Translations under genes and position numbers: made by a program
Shown: positions 7,313-16,426 of the stretch, piece after piece
How positions within the stretch are numbered: the stretch's first letter is position 1
How the letters are laid out: every line of letters begins with the position of its first letter
Notes under the pieces: generated by a model
Told to the model about the DNA's origin: nothing
What the model saw: only the letters and a program-made list of their open reading frames with translations
Databases searched by the model: none
Assembly (NCBI GenBank): GCA_019352055.1
Contig: JABBOB010000001.1
Span: forward strand, 92,569 to 144,422
Direction of reading: 5' to 3'
Source of the DNA: Acidobacteriota bacterium
GTDB taxonomy: Bacteria; Actinomycetota; Actinomycetes; Actinomycetales; Microbacteriaceae
Length of the DNA stretch: 51,854 nt

Positions 7313-10254
7313 GGATCGAGCGCCTGCTGATCGAGGGCTTCGGACCGTTCGCCGCCGAGCAGGTGATCGACTTCGCACCGCTCGACGAGGCGGGGCTCTT
7401 CCTCATCACCGGCAGGACCGGGAGCGGCAAGTCGAGCATCCTCGACGCGATCTGCTTCGCGCTCTACGGGACCGCTCCCCGGTACGACGGCGCGCAGGCC
7501 CGGCTGCGCAGCGACTACGCGCCCGACGGGACCCCGACGCGCGTCACGCTCGAGTTCGCCGTCGGAAGCGACCGGTGGCGGGTCGTCCGCTCCCCCGAGT
7601 ACGACCGGCCGAAGCAGCGGGGCACCGGCACGACCCGCGCGGCACAGACCGCGGCGCTCGAGCGCTGGGACGACACCCTGGCGGCCTGGGCCGGGGTGGC
7701 GGCGAGGCCCGTCGACGTCGCCGAGCACCTCGGACCCGTGCTGCAGCTCAGCCGGGAGCAGTTCCTCCAGGTGATCCTGCTGGCGCAGGGCCGCTTCCAG
7801 GAGTTCCTCAGGGCCAAGACGGACGAGCGCCTCGGCCTGCTGCGCGCCCTGTTCGGCACCGAGCGGTTCCAGCGCTTCGAGGCCGAGGTCGCGGAGCGCG
7901 CCCGGGTGCTCGAGCAGGCTGTCGCGATGCGCGCAGCGACGGTGCGGGCGGACGTGGCCCGGCTGGCCGAGATCGGTGCGGAGGACGCGCCGGAGGACGC
8001 GCTCGTCGACTGGGCCGAAACCGCAGCCGAGCGGCTCGCGACCGCGGCGGAGCACGCGCAGCGGGGCGCCGAGGCTGCTCGAGTCGCGTTCGAGGTCGCC
8101 GACCGGGAGGCCGCCGATGCGGTCGCGCTCGCGGACCTGCAGCGGCGTCGGACCGCCGCGCAGGCGGCACTCGCGGTGCTCGACGGTCGACGCGACGACG
8201 TCGAGGCGATGCGCCGCCGCATCGCCGGGGCGGTGCGAGTGCTGCCGGTGCTCCCGGCCCTGGATGCGTCCGATCGGGCGACGGCGGAGATCGCCGCCGC
8301 GGAGCAGGCCGTCCGAGCCGCGCGCCTGCCGCTCGGCGGCGCGGTCGACGACCCGGCCGCAGCCGGCGCGGAGGTCGACGGTGCCCTCGGCGCCCTCGCC
8401 GAGCGGGTCGAGGACGAGCTCGCGCTCCCGCGGCTCGCCGCGGATGCGGAGCAGGCGGATCGGGCCCGCGGGGAGGCGGAGGCCGCGCTCCACGCCCTCC
8501 TGGAGGAGGCACGATCCCTTCCGGCCCGTCGCGCGGCGCTGCAGGAGCGGCGGCTCGCGGCGGAGACGGTCGCCGCGGGGGCATCCGGTGCGGAGGCGGA
8601 GCTGCTGCGCCGGCGAGCCGTCATCGAAGCCCTCGGTGCCGCACGCGCCACCGTCGCCGCCGCGGCAGAGGCGGAGCGCCGGCTCGACCGCGCGCTCGCG
8701 GACGAGCAGGACGCGCTCGCTCGGACGAGGTCCTTGATCGCCGCGAGGCTCGCGGGGGCCGCCGGGCTTCTGGCCACCAGGCTGGAGCCGGGCGAACCGT
8801 GCCCGGTGTGCGGCTCGGCGGAGCACCCCGCGCCGGCTCGGCACGACGCCCGCACGCCCGACGACGCCGCTGTGACCGCTGCCGAGCGCGCGCAGCAGCA
8901 GGCGGCGGAGCGGCGGTCCAGCGCGAGCGGGGGCGCCGCCGAGGCCCGTGCCGCGGTCGCCGCCGCGGAGGCCGCGACCGGTGGGGCGTCCGCAGCGGAC
9001 GCCGAGGCCGCTGCCGCCGCCGCCGAGCAGGCCGTCGAGACGGCTCGGCAGTCGGCCCACGAGCGGGACGTGGCTGCGCACGAGCTCGCGCAGCTCGAGC
9101 TGCGCGTCGACGAGCTGGACCGCGCCATCGCTGCGACGCGCTCGATGGCGGAGGCACGATCGGCGACTGCCGGAGCGGCCCGCGCCGCCGCCGCCGCCGC
9201 CGCCGAGCGGGTAGCGGTGGCGCGCCAGGACGCCGCGTCGGTCGCTGCCCGCGTGCAGGCGCTGCAGGCACGGCGGCGGGCGCTCCACGCGGCGGAGGGC
9301 GCGGAGCGGCGGCTGGACGCCGCGATCGCGGCCGCGGCCGACTCCGCGGTCCGGGTCGAGCAGGTGCTCGCCGAGGTGGGCGTCGCGGATGCCCGGACGG
9401 CGAGAGCCGCCGCGCTGCCCGCGCTCGAGCGCGGCGCGATGGAGCAGCGCGTGCGGGAGTGGGAGGCGGCGAGGGACGGCGCGACAGCGCAGCTCGCCGA
9501 CCGCGGCGTCGCGGGCGCTCCCGACGAGCCGGCCGATGTCGCCGGCACCGAGACGGCCAAGGCGGAGGCCCTCGAGCAGCGCGATGCCGCGGCCGACCGG
9601 CTCGCCAGCGCGCGGATGCGCGCGGCGAGCGCCCGCGCCCTCGCCGCTGCGATCGCAGACGTGGATGCGGCCATGGCCGGGGACCGCGCCCAGCTGGAGG
9701 TCGTCGGCCCGCTCGCCGACGTGGTCCGCGGCGGGGGGTCGAACGCGTTCCGCATGCGCCTCGAGAGCTACGTGCTCGCAGCCCGGTTGGAGCAGATCGT
9801 GGCGGCGGCCAACGTGCGTCTCTCGGCGATGACCGACGGCCGCTTCACGCTGCAGCACGACGACGGTCTGGCCTACCGGGGTGCGAGGAGCGGACTCGGC
9901 CTCGAGGTGCTCGACGGGCACACCGGGCGCCCCCGACCGGTGGCCTCCCTCTCGGGCGGGGAGACGTTCCTCGCCTCCCTCGCGCTGGCGCTGGGACTGG
10001 CCGAGGTCGTGTCCGCCGAGGCGGGCGGGGTGCGCCTCGACACCCTGTTCGTCGACGAGGGGTTCGGTTCGCTCGATCGCCGCACCCTGGACACGGCCAT
10101 GGAGACACTCGACTCGCTCCGCGCGGGCGGGCGCACGGTCGGGCTGATCAGCCATGTGGAGGCGATGCAGGAGGACATCCCCTCAGGCCTGCACGTCGAG
10201 CGGCTCGCCGACGGTTCGAGCGCCGTCCGCTCTCGCATCCCCGCTCGCGTCTGA
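7309..10254 (+). CDS. sbcC: Exonuclease subunit SbcC (Rad50/SMC-like ATPase)
   Basis: ATPase subunit of SbcCD. The 981-residue protein has a Walker A GRTGSGKS at 35-42, two long Ala/Glu/Arg-rich coiled coils, a zinc hook CPVC at 498-501 near the centre, the ABC signature LSGGETFLASLALALGL and a Walker B LFVDEGFGSLD (Asp-Glu at 916-917). The coiled-coil region is so Ala-rich that the antisense and shifted frames stay open almost throughout, but only this frame has family motifs. The GTG start overlaps the sbcD stop. It converges on the HAD gene across a shared terminator. Confidence 0.96.
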   Translation: MRIERLLIEGFGPFAAEQVIDFAPLDEAGLFLITGRTGSGKSSILDAICFALYGTAPRYDGAQARLRSDYAPDGTPTRVTLEFAVGSDRWRVVRSPEYDRPKQRGTGTTRAAQTAALERWDDTLAAWAGVAARPVDVAEHLGPVLQLSREQFLQVILLAQGRFQEFLRAKTDERLGLLRALFGTERFQRFEAEVAERARVLEQAVAMRAATVRADVARLAEIGAEDAPEDALVDWAETAAERLATAAEHAQRGAEAARVAFEVADREAADAVALADLQRRRTAAQAALAVLDGRRDDVEAMRRRIAGAVRVLPVLPALDASDRATAEIAAAEQAVRAARLPLGGAVDDPAAAGAEVDGALGALAERVEDELALPRLAADAEQADRARGEAEAALHALLEEARSLPARRAALQERRLAAETVAAGASGAEAELLRRRAVIEALGAARATVAAAAEAERRLDRALADEQDALARTRSLIAARLAGAAGLLATRLEPGEPCPVCGSAEHPAPARHDARTPDDAAVTAAERAQQQAAERRSSASGGAAEARAAVAAAEAATGGASAADAEAAAAAAEQAVETARQSAHERDVAAHELAQLELRVDELDRAIAATRSMAEARSATAGAARAAAAAAAERVAVARQDAASVAARVQALQARRRALHAAEGAERRLDAAIAAAADSAVRVEQVLAEVGVADARTARAAALPALERGAMEQRVREWEAARDGATAQLADRGVAGAPDEPADVAGTETAKAEALEQRDAAADRLASARMRAASARALAAAIADVDAAMAGDRAQLEVVGPLADVVRGGGSNAFRMRLESYVLAARLEQIVAAANVRLSAMTDGRFTLQHDDGLAYRGARSGLGLEVLDGHTGRPRPVASLSGGETFLASLALALGLAEVVSAEAGGVRLDTLFVDEGFGSLDRRTLDTAMETLDSLRAGGRTVGLISHVEAMQEDIPSGLHVERLADGSSAVRSRIPARV

Positions 10255-10314
10255 CCCGATCCGGGACATCTGCCCATGCGCGCGCCTGGGCGGATGTCCC
10301 GGAACCGGTCAGAC
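10249..10314. terminator. Bidirectional terminator spanning the stop codons of sbcC and the HAD gene
   Basis: The inner stem CCGGGACATCTGCCCA (10261-10276) pairs with TGGGCGGATGTCCCGG (10287-10302) with a single mismatch and a 10-nt loop. An outer stem, GTCTGACC (10249-10256) with GGTCAGAC (10307-10314), covers both stop codons. No T-tract follows on either side, as is common for hairpins in high-GC actinobacteria. Confidence 0.75.
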
Positions 10315-11103
10315 GCCGAACAGCATCTCGAGCGCTCGGGCGACGCCGTCCTCGTCGTTCCCGGCCGCGCGGTCGCTGGCGATCGCGACGACGGAGGGAT
10401 GCGCCTCCGCCATGGCGAACGACCGGCCGGCCCACGCGAGCATCGGCACGTCGTTGGGCATGTCCCCGAACGCGACCACCTCCCAAGGTCGCACCCCGAG
10501 GCGCTCGCAGACGAGCGCGAGGGTGCTGGCCTTCGTGACGCCCGCAGCGCTCAGCTCGACGAGGCCGGACCGGTCTGAGGCGGTCACCTCGACACCGGGA
10601 GCGGCTGCGGCCACCAGCGCGCGGAAGTCGTCGGGAGCGATCGTCTCGTGCCGGCTCATCAGCTTGAGGACGTCGTCGTCCCGGATGAGCGACTCGATCG
10701 GCCCGATCGGCGATCCGGGCGGGGCGGGCGTCCGTTCGATGAAGCCGTCCTCCTTGGCGAAGCCGTGGAGCCCCTCGAGCGCGAAACCCGCCGCCGGCGC
10801 CGCGGTACGGATCGCAGCGACCGCCTGCCGCGCCGTGGTGGCGGACATGGTCCGTGCCACCACCACCTCGGAGCGGTGCAGGTCGAGCAGCACGGCGCCG
10901 TTCGAGCAGACGACCCAGCCTCCGGCGCCGACGTGGCCGGCGAGGTCCTGCACCCAGCGGATCGGTCGCGCGGTGACGAAGACCACGGGTGTCCCGCGTC
11001 GGTCGAGCTCACGGAGCGCGCGGGCCGTCCGTGCGGAGACCGAGCCGTTCGACCGCAGCAGCGTGCCGTCGAGGTCCGTGGCCACCAGCCGGGGTGCGGA
11101 CAC
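10309..11103 (-). CDS. HAD-superfamily hydrolase, Cof/YbiV type
   Basis: Predicted sugar-phosphate or nucleotide phosphatase of the Cof subfamily. The 264-residue protein starts MSAPRLVATDLDGTLL, giving the DxDGT nucleophile motif at about residues 10-14. It ends with the distal HAD motifs FGDMPNDVPML (acidic motif IV) and SFAMAEAHPSVVAIA, typical of Cof proteins, and has a C2-type cap between. The true substrate cannot be read from sequence. It lies 3 nt after the small membrane gene downstream of proS, so it is probably the last gene of that unit. Confidence 0.9.
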   Translation of the reverse strand: MSAPRLVATDLDGTLLRSNGSVSARTARALRELDRRGTPVVFVTARPIRWVQDLAGHVGAGGWVVCSNGAVLLDLHRSEVVVARTMSATTARQAVAAIRTAAPAAGFALEGLHGFAKEDGFIERTPAPPGSPIGPIESLIRDDDVLKLMSRHETIAPDDFRALVAAAAPGVEVTASDRSGLVELSAAGVTKASTLALVCERLGVRPWEVVAFGDMPNDVPMLAWAGRSFAMAEAHPSVVAIASDRAAGNDEDGVARALEMLFGV

Positions 11104-11106
11104 GGC

Positions 11107-11280
11107 TCAGCCGGTCGAGGAGGGCGACGTGCTGGCGCACGCCGACGGCGTGGTCGTCGCGCCCGGGCTCGGCGTGCACGACGGCTGCGGCCCCGGACCG
11201 GTCAGGAGCCCGAGCGTGATCGCGAGTCCGAGCACCACGACCGCGACGACGCCTGCCCAGACGATCGGCGGGACGCGCAT
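11107..11280 (-). CDS. Small single-pass membrane protein with Ser/Thr/Pro-rich tail
   Basis: A 57-residue protein, found by eye rather than as a long ORF. It has one strong hydrophobic helix at about 6-28 (IVWAGVVAVVVLGLAITLGLL) followed by a Pro/Ser/Thr-rich tail with two cysteines (Cys35 and Cys48). It starts 2 nt after the proS stop and ends 3 nt before the HAD start, so all three are likely co-transcribed. The short basic N-terminus suggests the tail faces outward. Its function is unknown. Confidence 0.65.
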   Translation of the reverse strand: MRVPPIVWAGVVAVVVLGLAITLGLLTGPGPQPSCTPSPGATTTPSACASTSPSSTG

Positions 11281-11282
11281 GG

Positions 11283-13058
11283 TCAGCCCTCGAGGAGGGC
11301 GGCGACCCGGTCGACGACGCTCACCAGCGCCACCTCGGACCGGGTGTCCGCGGCTCGGTCCCACACCTCGACGACCCCGTCGGTCAGGCCGCGGCCGACG
11401 ACGACGACGGTCGGGACGCCGATCAGCTCGGCATCCTTGAACTTCACGCCCGGCGAGATCCGACGGTCGTCGACGAGCACGTCCGCGCCCCGCTGCTCGA
11501 GCTCGCGCCCGATGCGCTCCGCTGCCTCGAACAGGGCCTCGTCCTTGCCCGCGGCGACGATCAGGGCGTCGAACGGCGCGACTGACCGGGGCCACGCGAG
11601 CCCCTTGTCGTCCGAGTTCGCCTCCGCGAGCAGGGCCATCACGCGGCTGATACCGATGCCGTAGGAGCCCATCGTGACCGTGACGAGCTTGCCGTTGCGG
11701 TCGAGCACCTGCAGGCCGAGGGCGTCCGCGTACTTGCGACCGAGGGCGAACACGTGCCCGAGCTCGGTGCCGCGCGCGAGCTCGATCGGTCCGGAGCCGT
11801 CGGGCGCCGGGTCCCCCGCGCGCACCTCGGCCACCTCGGCGACGCCGTCGTTCTCGAAGTCCCGACCGGCGACGAGGGACAGCACGTGGCGCTCGGGCTC
11901 GTTCGCTCCGGTGACCCACTCGGTGCCCTCGACGACGCGCGGGTCGACGAGGAAGCGGATGCCGCTCGTCGAGGACCCGCCCAGCACCGGACCGGCCGCG
12001 CTCCAGGGCCCGATGTAGCCCTTCACGAGCACGGGGTGCGCGGCGAAATCCGCCTCCGTGGCCGCCTCAACCGCCGCGGGGAAGAACGCCGCCTCAGCGC
12101 GCTTGAGGTCCGCGTCGCGGTCGCCGGGGATGCCGACGACGACGAGCTCGCGTTCGCCGTTCGTGTGGGTGAGCGCGAGCACGACGTTCTTGAGCGTGTC
12201 CGCCGCGGTCCACTCGCGGCCGTCGCCACGGGGGTGCCGGTCGTTCAGCAGCGCGACCAGCGTCGCGATCGTGGGCGTGTCGGGCGAGTCGAAGACGGTC
12301 GCCGCCGGCAGCCCTGCGATCTCGCGGGGCGCGGGCGGGAGGGTCCGGAACGCCTCGACGTTCGCCGCGTACCCGCCGGAGGAACGCACGAACGTGTCGT
12401 CGCCGATGGGCGTCGGGTGCAGGAACTCCTCGCTCCTCGAGCCGCCCATCGCGCCGGCGTGCGCCGAGACGATCGCGTACTCGAGGCCGAGGCGCCTGAA
12501 GACGCGCTCGTACGCCGCACGCTGCAGGTCGTAGGAGGCGTCGAGCCCCTCGTCGTCGATGTCGAACGAGTAGGCGTCCTTCATCGTGAACTCGCGGCCG
12601 CGCATGAGTCCCGCGCGGGGACGGGTCTCGTCGCGGAACTTCTCCTGGATCTGGTAGATGCTGAGCGGCAGGTCCTTATAGGAGGAGTAGAGGTCCTTCA
12701 CGAGCAGGGCGAAGGCCTCCTCGTGCGTCGGTGCGAGCACGTACTCGACGCCCTTGCGGTCCTCGAGGGTGAAGATGTCGTCGCCGTAGTCGGCGTACCG
12801 ACCGGTGGTCTTGTAGGGCTCCGCGGAGAGCAGCGCCGGGAAGTGGACCTCCTGCGCACCGGCCGCGTCCATCTCCTCCCGGACGACGGTCTCGATCTTC
12901 GCCTTGACCCGCAGACCGAGCGGCAGCCAGGCGAACCCGCCCGGCGCGACCCGGCGGATGTAGCCCGCGCGCACCAGCAGCTTGTGGTTGCGGAACTCCG
13001 CGTCGGCCGGGTCCTCACGCAGGGTTCGGAGGAACAGCCGGCTCATGCGCGTCACCAC
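11283..13058 (-). CDS. proS: Prolyl-tRNA synthetase
   Basis: Class II aminoacyl-tRNA synthetase that charges tRNA-Pro. The 591-residue protein begins [21 protein letters not shown]. Class II motif 1 lies around [25 protein letters not shown], and motif 2 around [27 protein letters not shown] bacterial-type insertion (editing) domain follows, then motif 3 in [13 protein letters not shown] and a C-terminal anticodon-binding domain ([21 protein letters not shown]... DVLVDDR). The GTG at 13058 is chosen because a TAGGCT -10 box lies 8 nt upstream; the longer open frame starting at 13097 has no support. Confidence 0.95.
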   Translation of the reverse strand: MVTRMSRLFLRTLREDPADAEFRNHKLLVRAGYIRRVAPGGFAWLPLGLRVKAKIETVVREEMDAAGAQEVHFPALLSAEPYKTTGRYADYGDDIFTLEDRKGVEYVLAPTHEEAFALLVKDLYSSYKDLPLSIYQIQEKFRDETRPRAGLMRGREFTMKDAYSFDIDDEGLDASYDLQRAAYERVFRRLGLEYAIVSAHAGAMGGSRSEEFLHPTPIGDDTFVRSSGGYAANVEAFRTLPPAPREIAGLPAATVFDSPDTPTIATLVALLNDRHPRGDGREWTAADTLKNVVLALTHTNGERELVVVGIPGDRDADLKRAEAAFFPAAVEAATEADFAAHPVLVKGYIGPWSAAGPVLGGSSTSGIRFLVDPRVVEGTEWVTGANEPERHVLSLVAGRDFENDGVAEVAEVRAGDPAPDGSGPIELARGTELGHVFALGRKYADALGLQVLDRNGKLVTVTMGSYGIGISRVMALLAEANSDDKGLAWPRSVAPFDALIVAAGKDEALFEAAERIGRELEQRGADVLVDDRRISPGVKFKDAELIGVPTVVVVGRGLTDGVVEVWDRAADTRSEVALVSVVDRVAALLEG

Positions 13059-13066
13059 GGTCCAGG

Positions 13067-13072
13067 AGCCTA
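13067..13072 (-). promoter_or_regulatory. -10 box for leaderless proS
   Basis: On the minus strand TAGGCT is followed by 8 nt and then GTGGTGACGCGC, the proS start. No Shine-Dalgarno is present. This spacing decided the start codon. Confidence 0.55.
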
Positions 13073-13102
13073 CTGACCGCCGGAGCGCCCCCGGCACTGC
13101 CG

Positions 13103-13132
13103 CGGCCCCGATCGGACGGGCGATCGGGGCCG
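13103..13132. terminator. Hairpin between the racemase gene and proS
   Basis: CGGCCCCGATCG (13103-13114) and CGATCGGGGCCG (13121-13132) form a perfect 12-bp stem with a 6-nt loop. It lies about 100 nt downstream of the racemase stop and 30 nt upstream of the proS -10 box, so it most likely ends the permease-racemase transcript and insulates proS. No T-tract is seen. The 13133-13230 spacer shows nothing else. Confidence 0.7.
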
Positions 13133-13230
13133 GGTGAAGCGGGCGTTCGGGCCGCGCTGACGGCCCAGGCTAGGTCGGGAGGTGCGCCGGCGCCGCGCCC
13201 CAGTCCGGGGGCTCGCGCGCTCCGCCGGGA

Positions 13231-13986
13231 TCACCGGACGGTCACCGGCGCGAGGGGCTTCCGCCGGGTGAAGCCCTCGAGTGCCCCCGAGTACGCCTTC
13301 ACCGGAGGGGGGGCGTACTCGTCGCGACGACTCGTCGTGAGCCCGAGAGCGACGAGGGCCTCGACCAGCTTCACCCCGGCCGCGACCCCGTCGATGACGG
13401 GCACGCCGATGGCCTCGGCGATCTCGTCGCAGAAGTCCGCCATGCCCGCGCAGCCCAGCACGACGGAGTCGGCGCCGTCCTCCTCCACGACCTGTCTGCA
13501 GCGCTCGGTCACCACGGCGCGGGCCGGGCTGCCGGGCACATCGAGGTCGAGGACGGCGATGTCGCAGGCCCGGATCGCGACGCACCGGGCGCCGAACCCG
13601 TAGCGCTCGACGAGATCCTGGGCCGTCCCGATCGTTCTGGACAGCGTCGTGACGATGCCGAACGTCCGGCCGAGCAGCGTCGCGACGTGCATCGCCGCCT
13701 CCGCGATCCCGACCACCGGGCCGACCGCGATCTCGCGGGCGGCGTCGAGGCCGGGATCGCCGAAGCAGGCGATGACGGTGCCCTGGGCGCCGTCGCGCTC
13801 GCCGCGCTCGATCTCGGTGAGGAGACCGGGCACGGCGAGCGCCTCGTCGTAGTGGCTCTCGATCGATGCGGGCCCCATCGCCGGATTCACCGCGACCACC
13901 TCCGCCGTGGTGACCCGAGCGGCGCAGGCGCCGATCGACGCGGTCATGGCGGCGGTGGTGTTCGGGTTGACGACGAGGATGCGCAT
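13231..13986 (-). CDS. Asp/Glu/hydantoin racemase family protein
   Basis: Cofactor-independent racemase of the Asp/Glu/hydantoin superfamily. The 251-residue protein starts MRILVVNPNTTAAMTASIG, the typical hydantoin racemase opening, and has two catalytic-type cysteines in VIACFGDPGLDAAR and VVLGCAGMADF. The ATG lies 11 nt after the stop of an NCS1 permease, which suggests it racemises an imported hydantoin or allantoin-type compound. No hydantoinase or carbamoylase is nearby, so the rest of the pathway must be elsewhere or the substrate is different. Confidence 0.88.
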   Translation of the reverse strand: MRILVVNPNTTAAMTASIGACAARVTTAEVVAVNPAMGPASIESHYDEALAVPGLLTEIERGERDGAQGTVIACFGDPGLDAAREIAVGPVVGIAEAAMHVATLLGRTFGIVTTLSRTIGTAQDLVERYGFGARCVAIRACDIAVLDLDVPGSPARAVVTERCRQVVEEDGADSVVLGCAGMADFCDEIAEAIGVPVIDGVAAGVKLVEALVALGLTTSRRDEYAPPPVKAYSGALEGFTRRKPLAPVTVR

Positions 13987-13997
13987 CGGTGGGCAGC

Positions 13998-15521
13998 TCA
14001 GGCGACCGTGCCGTCGGAGACGTTGCCGGCCGCGGCGTCCGGGACCGGGATGCGCGGGTTGATCCGCTCCAGGATCGCGAACACGACGAAGCCGAGGCCG
14101 CAGCCGATGAACCAGCCGAAGTTCCCGACCTGGGCGAACAGGGTGAGCGCGATGGTCACCACCCCGACGCCGATCACGGTGCCGACCGCGTTCGGGTTGA
14201 AGCCGTTCGAGTACCAGTAGATGCCCTTCGGCGACAGCGTGTACATGTCGTCGACCGCGATGCGCTGCTTCGCGGCGATGTAGTAGCCGGCGATCAGGAT
14301 GCCGAAGAGCGGGCCGATCAGGCTGCCGAGGATGCCGAGCGAGTACTGGATCGCCGCGTCGTTGTTGTACCAGTTCCACGGCGTGAGGATCACGGAGCCG
14401 ACGGCCGCGATCATGCCGCCCATCCGCCAGCTGATCTTCTGCGGCGAGACGTTCGAGAAGTCGAACGCCGGGGAGATGAAGTTCGCGACGATGTTGATCC
14501 CGACGGTCGCCGTCACGAAGGTGAGGCCACCGAGCAGGATCGCGAAGGGCGCGTCGATCGCCTTGACGGTCTCGATCGGGTCGGTGATCAGCTTCCCGAA
14601 CACCGGCACGGTCGCGGAGGCGGTGATCACCGTGAGGAGGGAGAAGAACAGGAAGTTGACCGGCAGTCCCCAGAAGTTGCCGCGGCGCACGGCCGTGAAG
14701 CTCTTGCCGTACCGGGCGAAGTCGCCGAAGTTCAGCATCGGCCCCGAGAAGTACGAGACGACGATCGCGATCGCGCCGATCATCACGGGGATCGCGGCGC
14801 CGATGGTGAGGGGCTTCCCCGAGGAGAGCGAGAGGTTGACCGTCCACCCCGACCGGGCGACGAGGTAGACCGCGAGGATCACCATCACGATGTAGACCGC
14901 GGGCCCCGCGAAGTCGATGAAGCGGCGGATCGTCTCCATACCGCGCCAGAACAGCGCCGCCTGCGCGACCCACAGGATCGCGTAGGAGATCCAGCCGAGC
15001 GCGTCGAGGCCGAGGAACCCCACATGCGTGAGCGCCTCCGAGCCGGGGACGAACTTCAGCCAGATGATGTTCAGGCTCTGCGCGGCGAGGAAGGTCTGCA
15101 CGCCGTACCAGGCGACCGCGATGAGACCGCGGATGATCGCGGGGATGTTCGCACCCTTCACCCCGAAGATCGCCCGGTTGATGACGGGGTAGGGCACGCC
15201 CGTCTTCTGACTCGGTTTCGCGACGAGGTTCGCGAAGACCATCACGATCACGATGCCGAGGACCAGGGCGATGAGGACCTGCCAGGCGGCGATGCCGAGC
15301 GCGAACAGGGTGCCGGCGGTGAGGTAGCCGCCGACCGAGTGCACGTCCGACATCCAGAACGCGAAGATGTTGTAGGTGCTCCAGCTCTGCTTGTGCAGCG
15401 GCGCGAGGTCCTCGTTGGTGAGGTCCGGGTCGTACGAGGGCTTGATGAGACCGACCCCTGCGGGGTGGTGCGCATCGGGGAGCTGTTCGACCAGGACGGC
15501 CGATTCCTCCGTGGTGGACAT
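13998..15521 (-). CDS. NCS1 family nucleobase/hydantoin permease
   Basis: Sodium- or proton-coupled importer of the nucleobase:cation symporter-1 family (Mhp1, allantoin and cytosine permeases). The 507-residue protein has about 12 membrane segments. The family N-terminus NEDLAPLHKQSWSTYNIFAFWMSDVHSVGGY is followed by GVPYPVINRAIFGVKGANIPA. The ATG at 15521 is chosen because GGAGG lies 8 nt upstream; an in-frame start 15 nt earlier lacks this. It heads an operon with the racemase and faces an XRE-cupin regulator, so Mhp1-like hydantoin or allantoin uptake is the best guess. Confidence 0.9.
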   Translation of the reverse strand: MSTTEESAVLVEQLPDAHHPAGVGLIKPSYDPDLTNEDLAPLHKQSWSTYNIFAFWMSDVHSVGGYLTAGTLFALGIAAWQVLIALVLGIVIVMVFANLVAKPSQKTGVPYPVINRAIFGVKGANIPAIIRGLIAVAWYGVQTFLAAQSLNIIWLKFVPGSEALTHVGFLGLDALGWISYAILWVAQAALFWRGMETIRRFIDFAGPAVYIVMVILAVYLVARSGWTVNLSLSSGKPLTIGAAIPVMIGAIAIVVSYFSGPMLNFGDFARYGKSFTAVRRGNFWGLPVNFLFFSLLTVITASATVPVFGKLITDPIETVKAIDAPFAILLGGLTFVTATVGINIVANFISPAFDFSNVSPQKISWRMGGMIAAVGSVILTPWNWYNNDAAIQYSLGILGSLIGPLFGILIAGYYIAAKQRIAVDDMYTLSPKGIYWYSNGFNPNAVGTVIGVGVVTIALTLFAQVGNFGWFIGCGLGFVVFAILERINPRIPVPDAAAGNVSDGTVA

Positions 15522-15659
15522 GGCGTGTGCCTCCAAGATGGCGTGCGGGAACGACGGACGGCGCCTGCGAAGGGCGCGGAGTGAGACGGCCGGCGCGGCG
15601 AGCGCCGGTGGCCGGGAAGCGCGGGATGGAGCGGTGTGGATGGACCCGCCGGCGACACT

Positions 15660-15677
15660 GTGAAGCTAGGGCTTCAC
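15660..15677. promoter_or_regulatory. Candidate operator between permease and regulator
   Basis: GTGAAGC-TAGG-GCTTCAC is a perfect 7+7 bp inverted repeat in the 275-nt divergent spacer between the NCS1 permease (start 15521) and the XRE-cupin gene (start 15797). Shortly downstream CGGTTTCG occurs twice (15688-15695 and 15710-15717), 22 bp apart, or two helical turns. Such symmetry fits binding by the adjacent regulator. Binding itself is inference. The rest of the spacer shows nothing else. Confidence 0.5.
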
Positions 15678-15796
15678 GGCCCGTGCCCGGTTTCGTCCCC
15701 GTTACGGGTCGGTTTCGACGGCGCGCCTCCCGCGTGTCGACTCCTCCGGAGGAGCCGGGTGCGGCCGCTCCCCGACCGTCCGGCACACTGTCGATC

Positions 15797-16405
15797 GTGA
15801 CGGCCAAGGAGCAGGCGCTCGAGGCGTTGGAGACGGACCACCTCGGCGGTCGCCTGCGTGCGCTGCGGCTCGAGCGCGGCTTCAGCCTGCGCGAGCTGGC
15901 CGACCGGCTCGGCATCAGCGTCAGCGCGGTGTCCCAGATCGAGCGCGGCAAGCTGCAGCCGTCGGTGAACCGGCTGCTGGCGATCGTGTCCGCGCTCGGC
16001 GTCCCGCTCGCCCGGGTGTTCGACGAATCGGCCCGCGACGGCGCATCCGGGGCCAGCGCGACGGGGTACGTGCTCGCCCGCGCCGGGGAGATCGGCACGG
16101 TCGAGCTCGAGGACGGGGTGCTCTACCGCCGCCTCTCCCCGGGCCCGACCCGCGGGGTCGACTTCTTCGAGTCGACCTACCCGCCCGGCTCGCATGCCGA
16201 CTCGGAGAACGCGCTCATCACCCACACCGGGTACGAGGTCGGCACGGTCGAGCTCGGGGAGCTGACGATCCGCTTCGAGCACGAGGAGGTCGTGCTCGGT
16301 CCCGGTGACTCGATCACCTACCCGTGCGACGTCCCGCACCGGATCTCGAACCAGGGCGAGCAGGTCTCGATCGCGACGTGGCTGATCGTCCACGACGCGC
16401 TGTAG
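15797..16405 (+). CDS. XRE-family regulator with C-terminal cupin domain
   Basis: A 202-residue transcription factor. The N-terminal helix-turn-helix (about 16-72: LRALRLERGFSLRELADRLGISVSAVSQIERGKLQPSVNRLLAIVSAL) is joined to a cupin_2 effector domain (about 125-195: ADSENALITHTGYEVGTVELGELTIRF... GPGDSITYPCDVPHRISN). This architecture usually senses a small metabolite and controls adjacent catabolic or transport genes. The GTG start gives the family N-terminus; the longer upstream open frame is not protein-like. It is divergent from the permease-racemase pair, its likely target. Confidence 0.9.
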   Translation: MTAKEQALEALETDHLGGRLRALRLERGFSLRELADRLGISVSAVSQIERGKLQPSVNRLLAIVSALGVPLARVFDESARDGASGASATGYVLARAGEIGTVELEDGVLYRRLSPGPTRGVDFFESTYPPGSHADSENALITHTGYEVGTVELGELTIRFEHEEVVLGPGDSITYPCDVPHRISNQGEQVSIATWLIVHDAL

Positions 16406-16426
16406 CACGCGGGACTCCTCCGCACT

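Noticed and set aside
7162..10155. A 997-residue open frame antisense to sbcC, and a second long shifted frame on the plus strand
   Set aside because: Very high GC with Ala/Arg-rich coiled coils keeps all frames open. These translations are Arg/Gly/Pro-rich with no motif, while the sbcC frame has Walker A, zinc hook, signature and Walker B.
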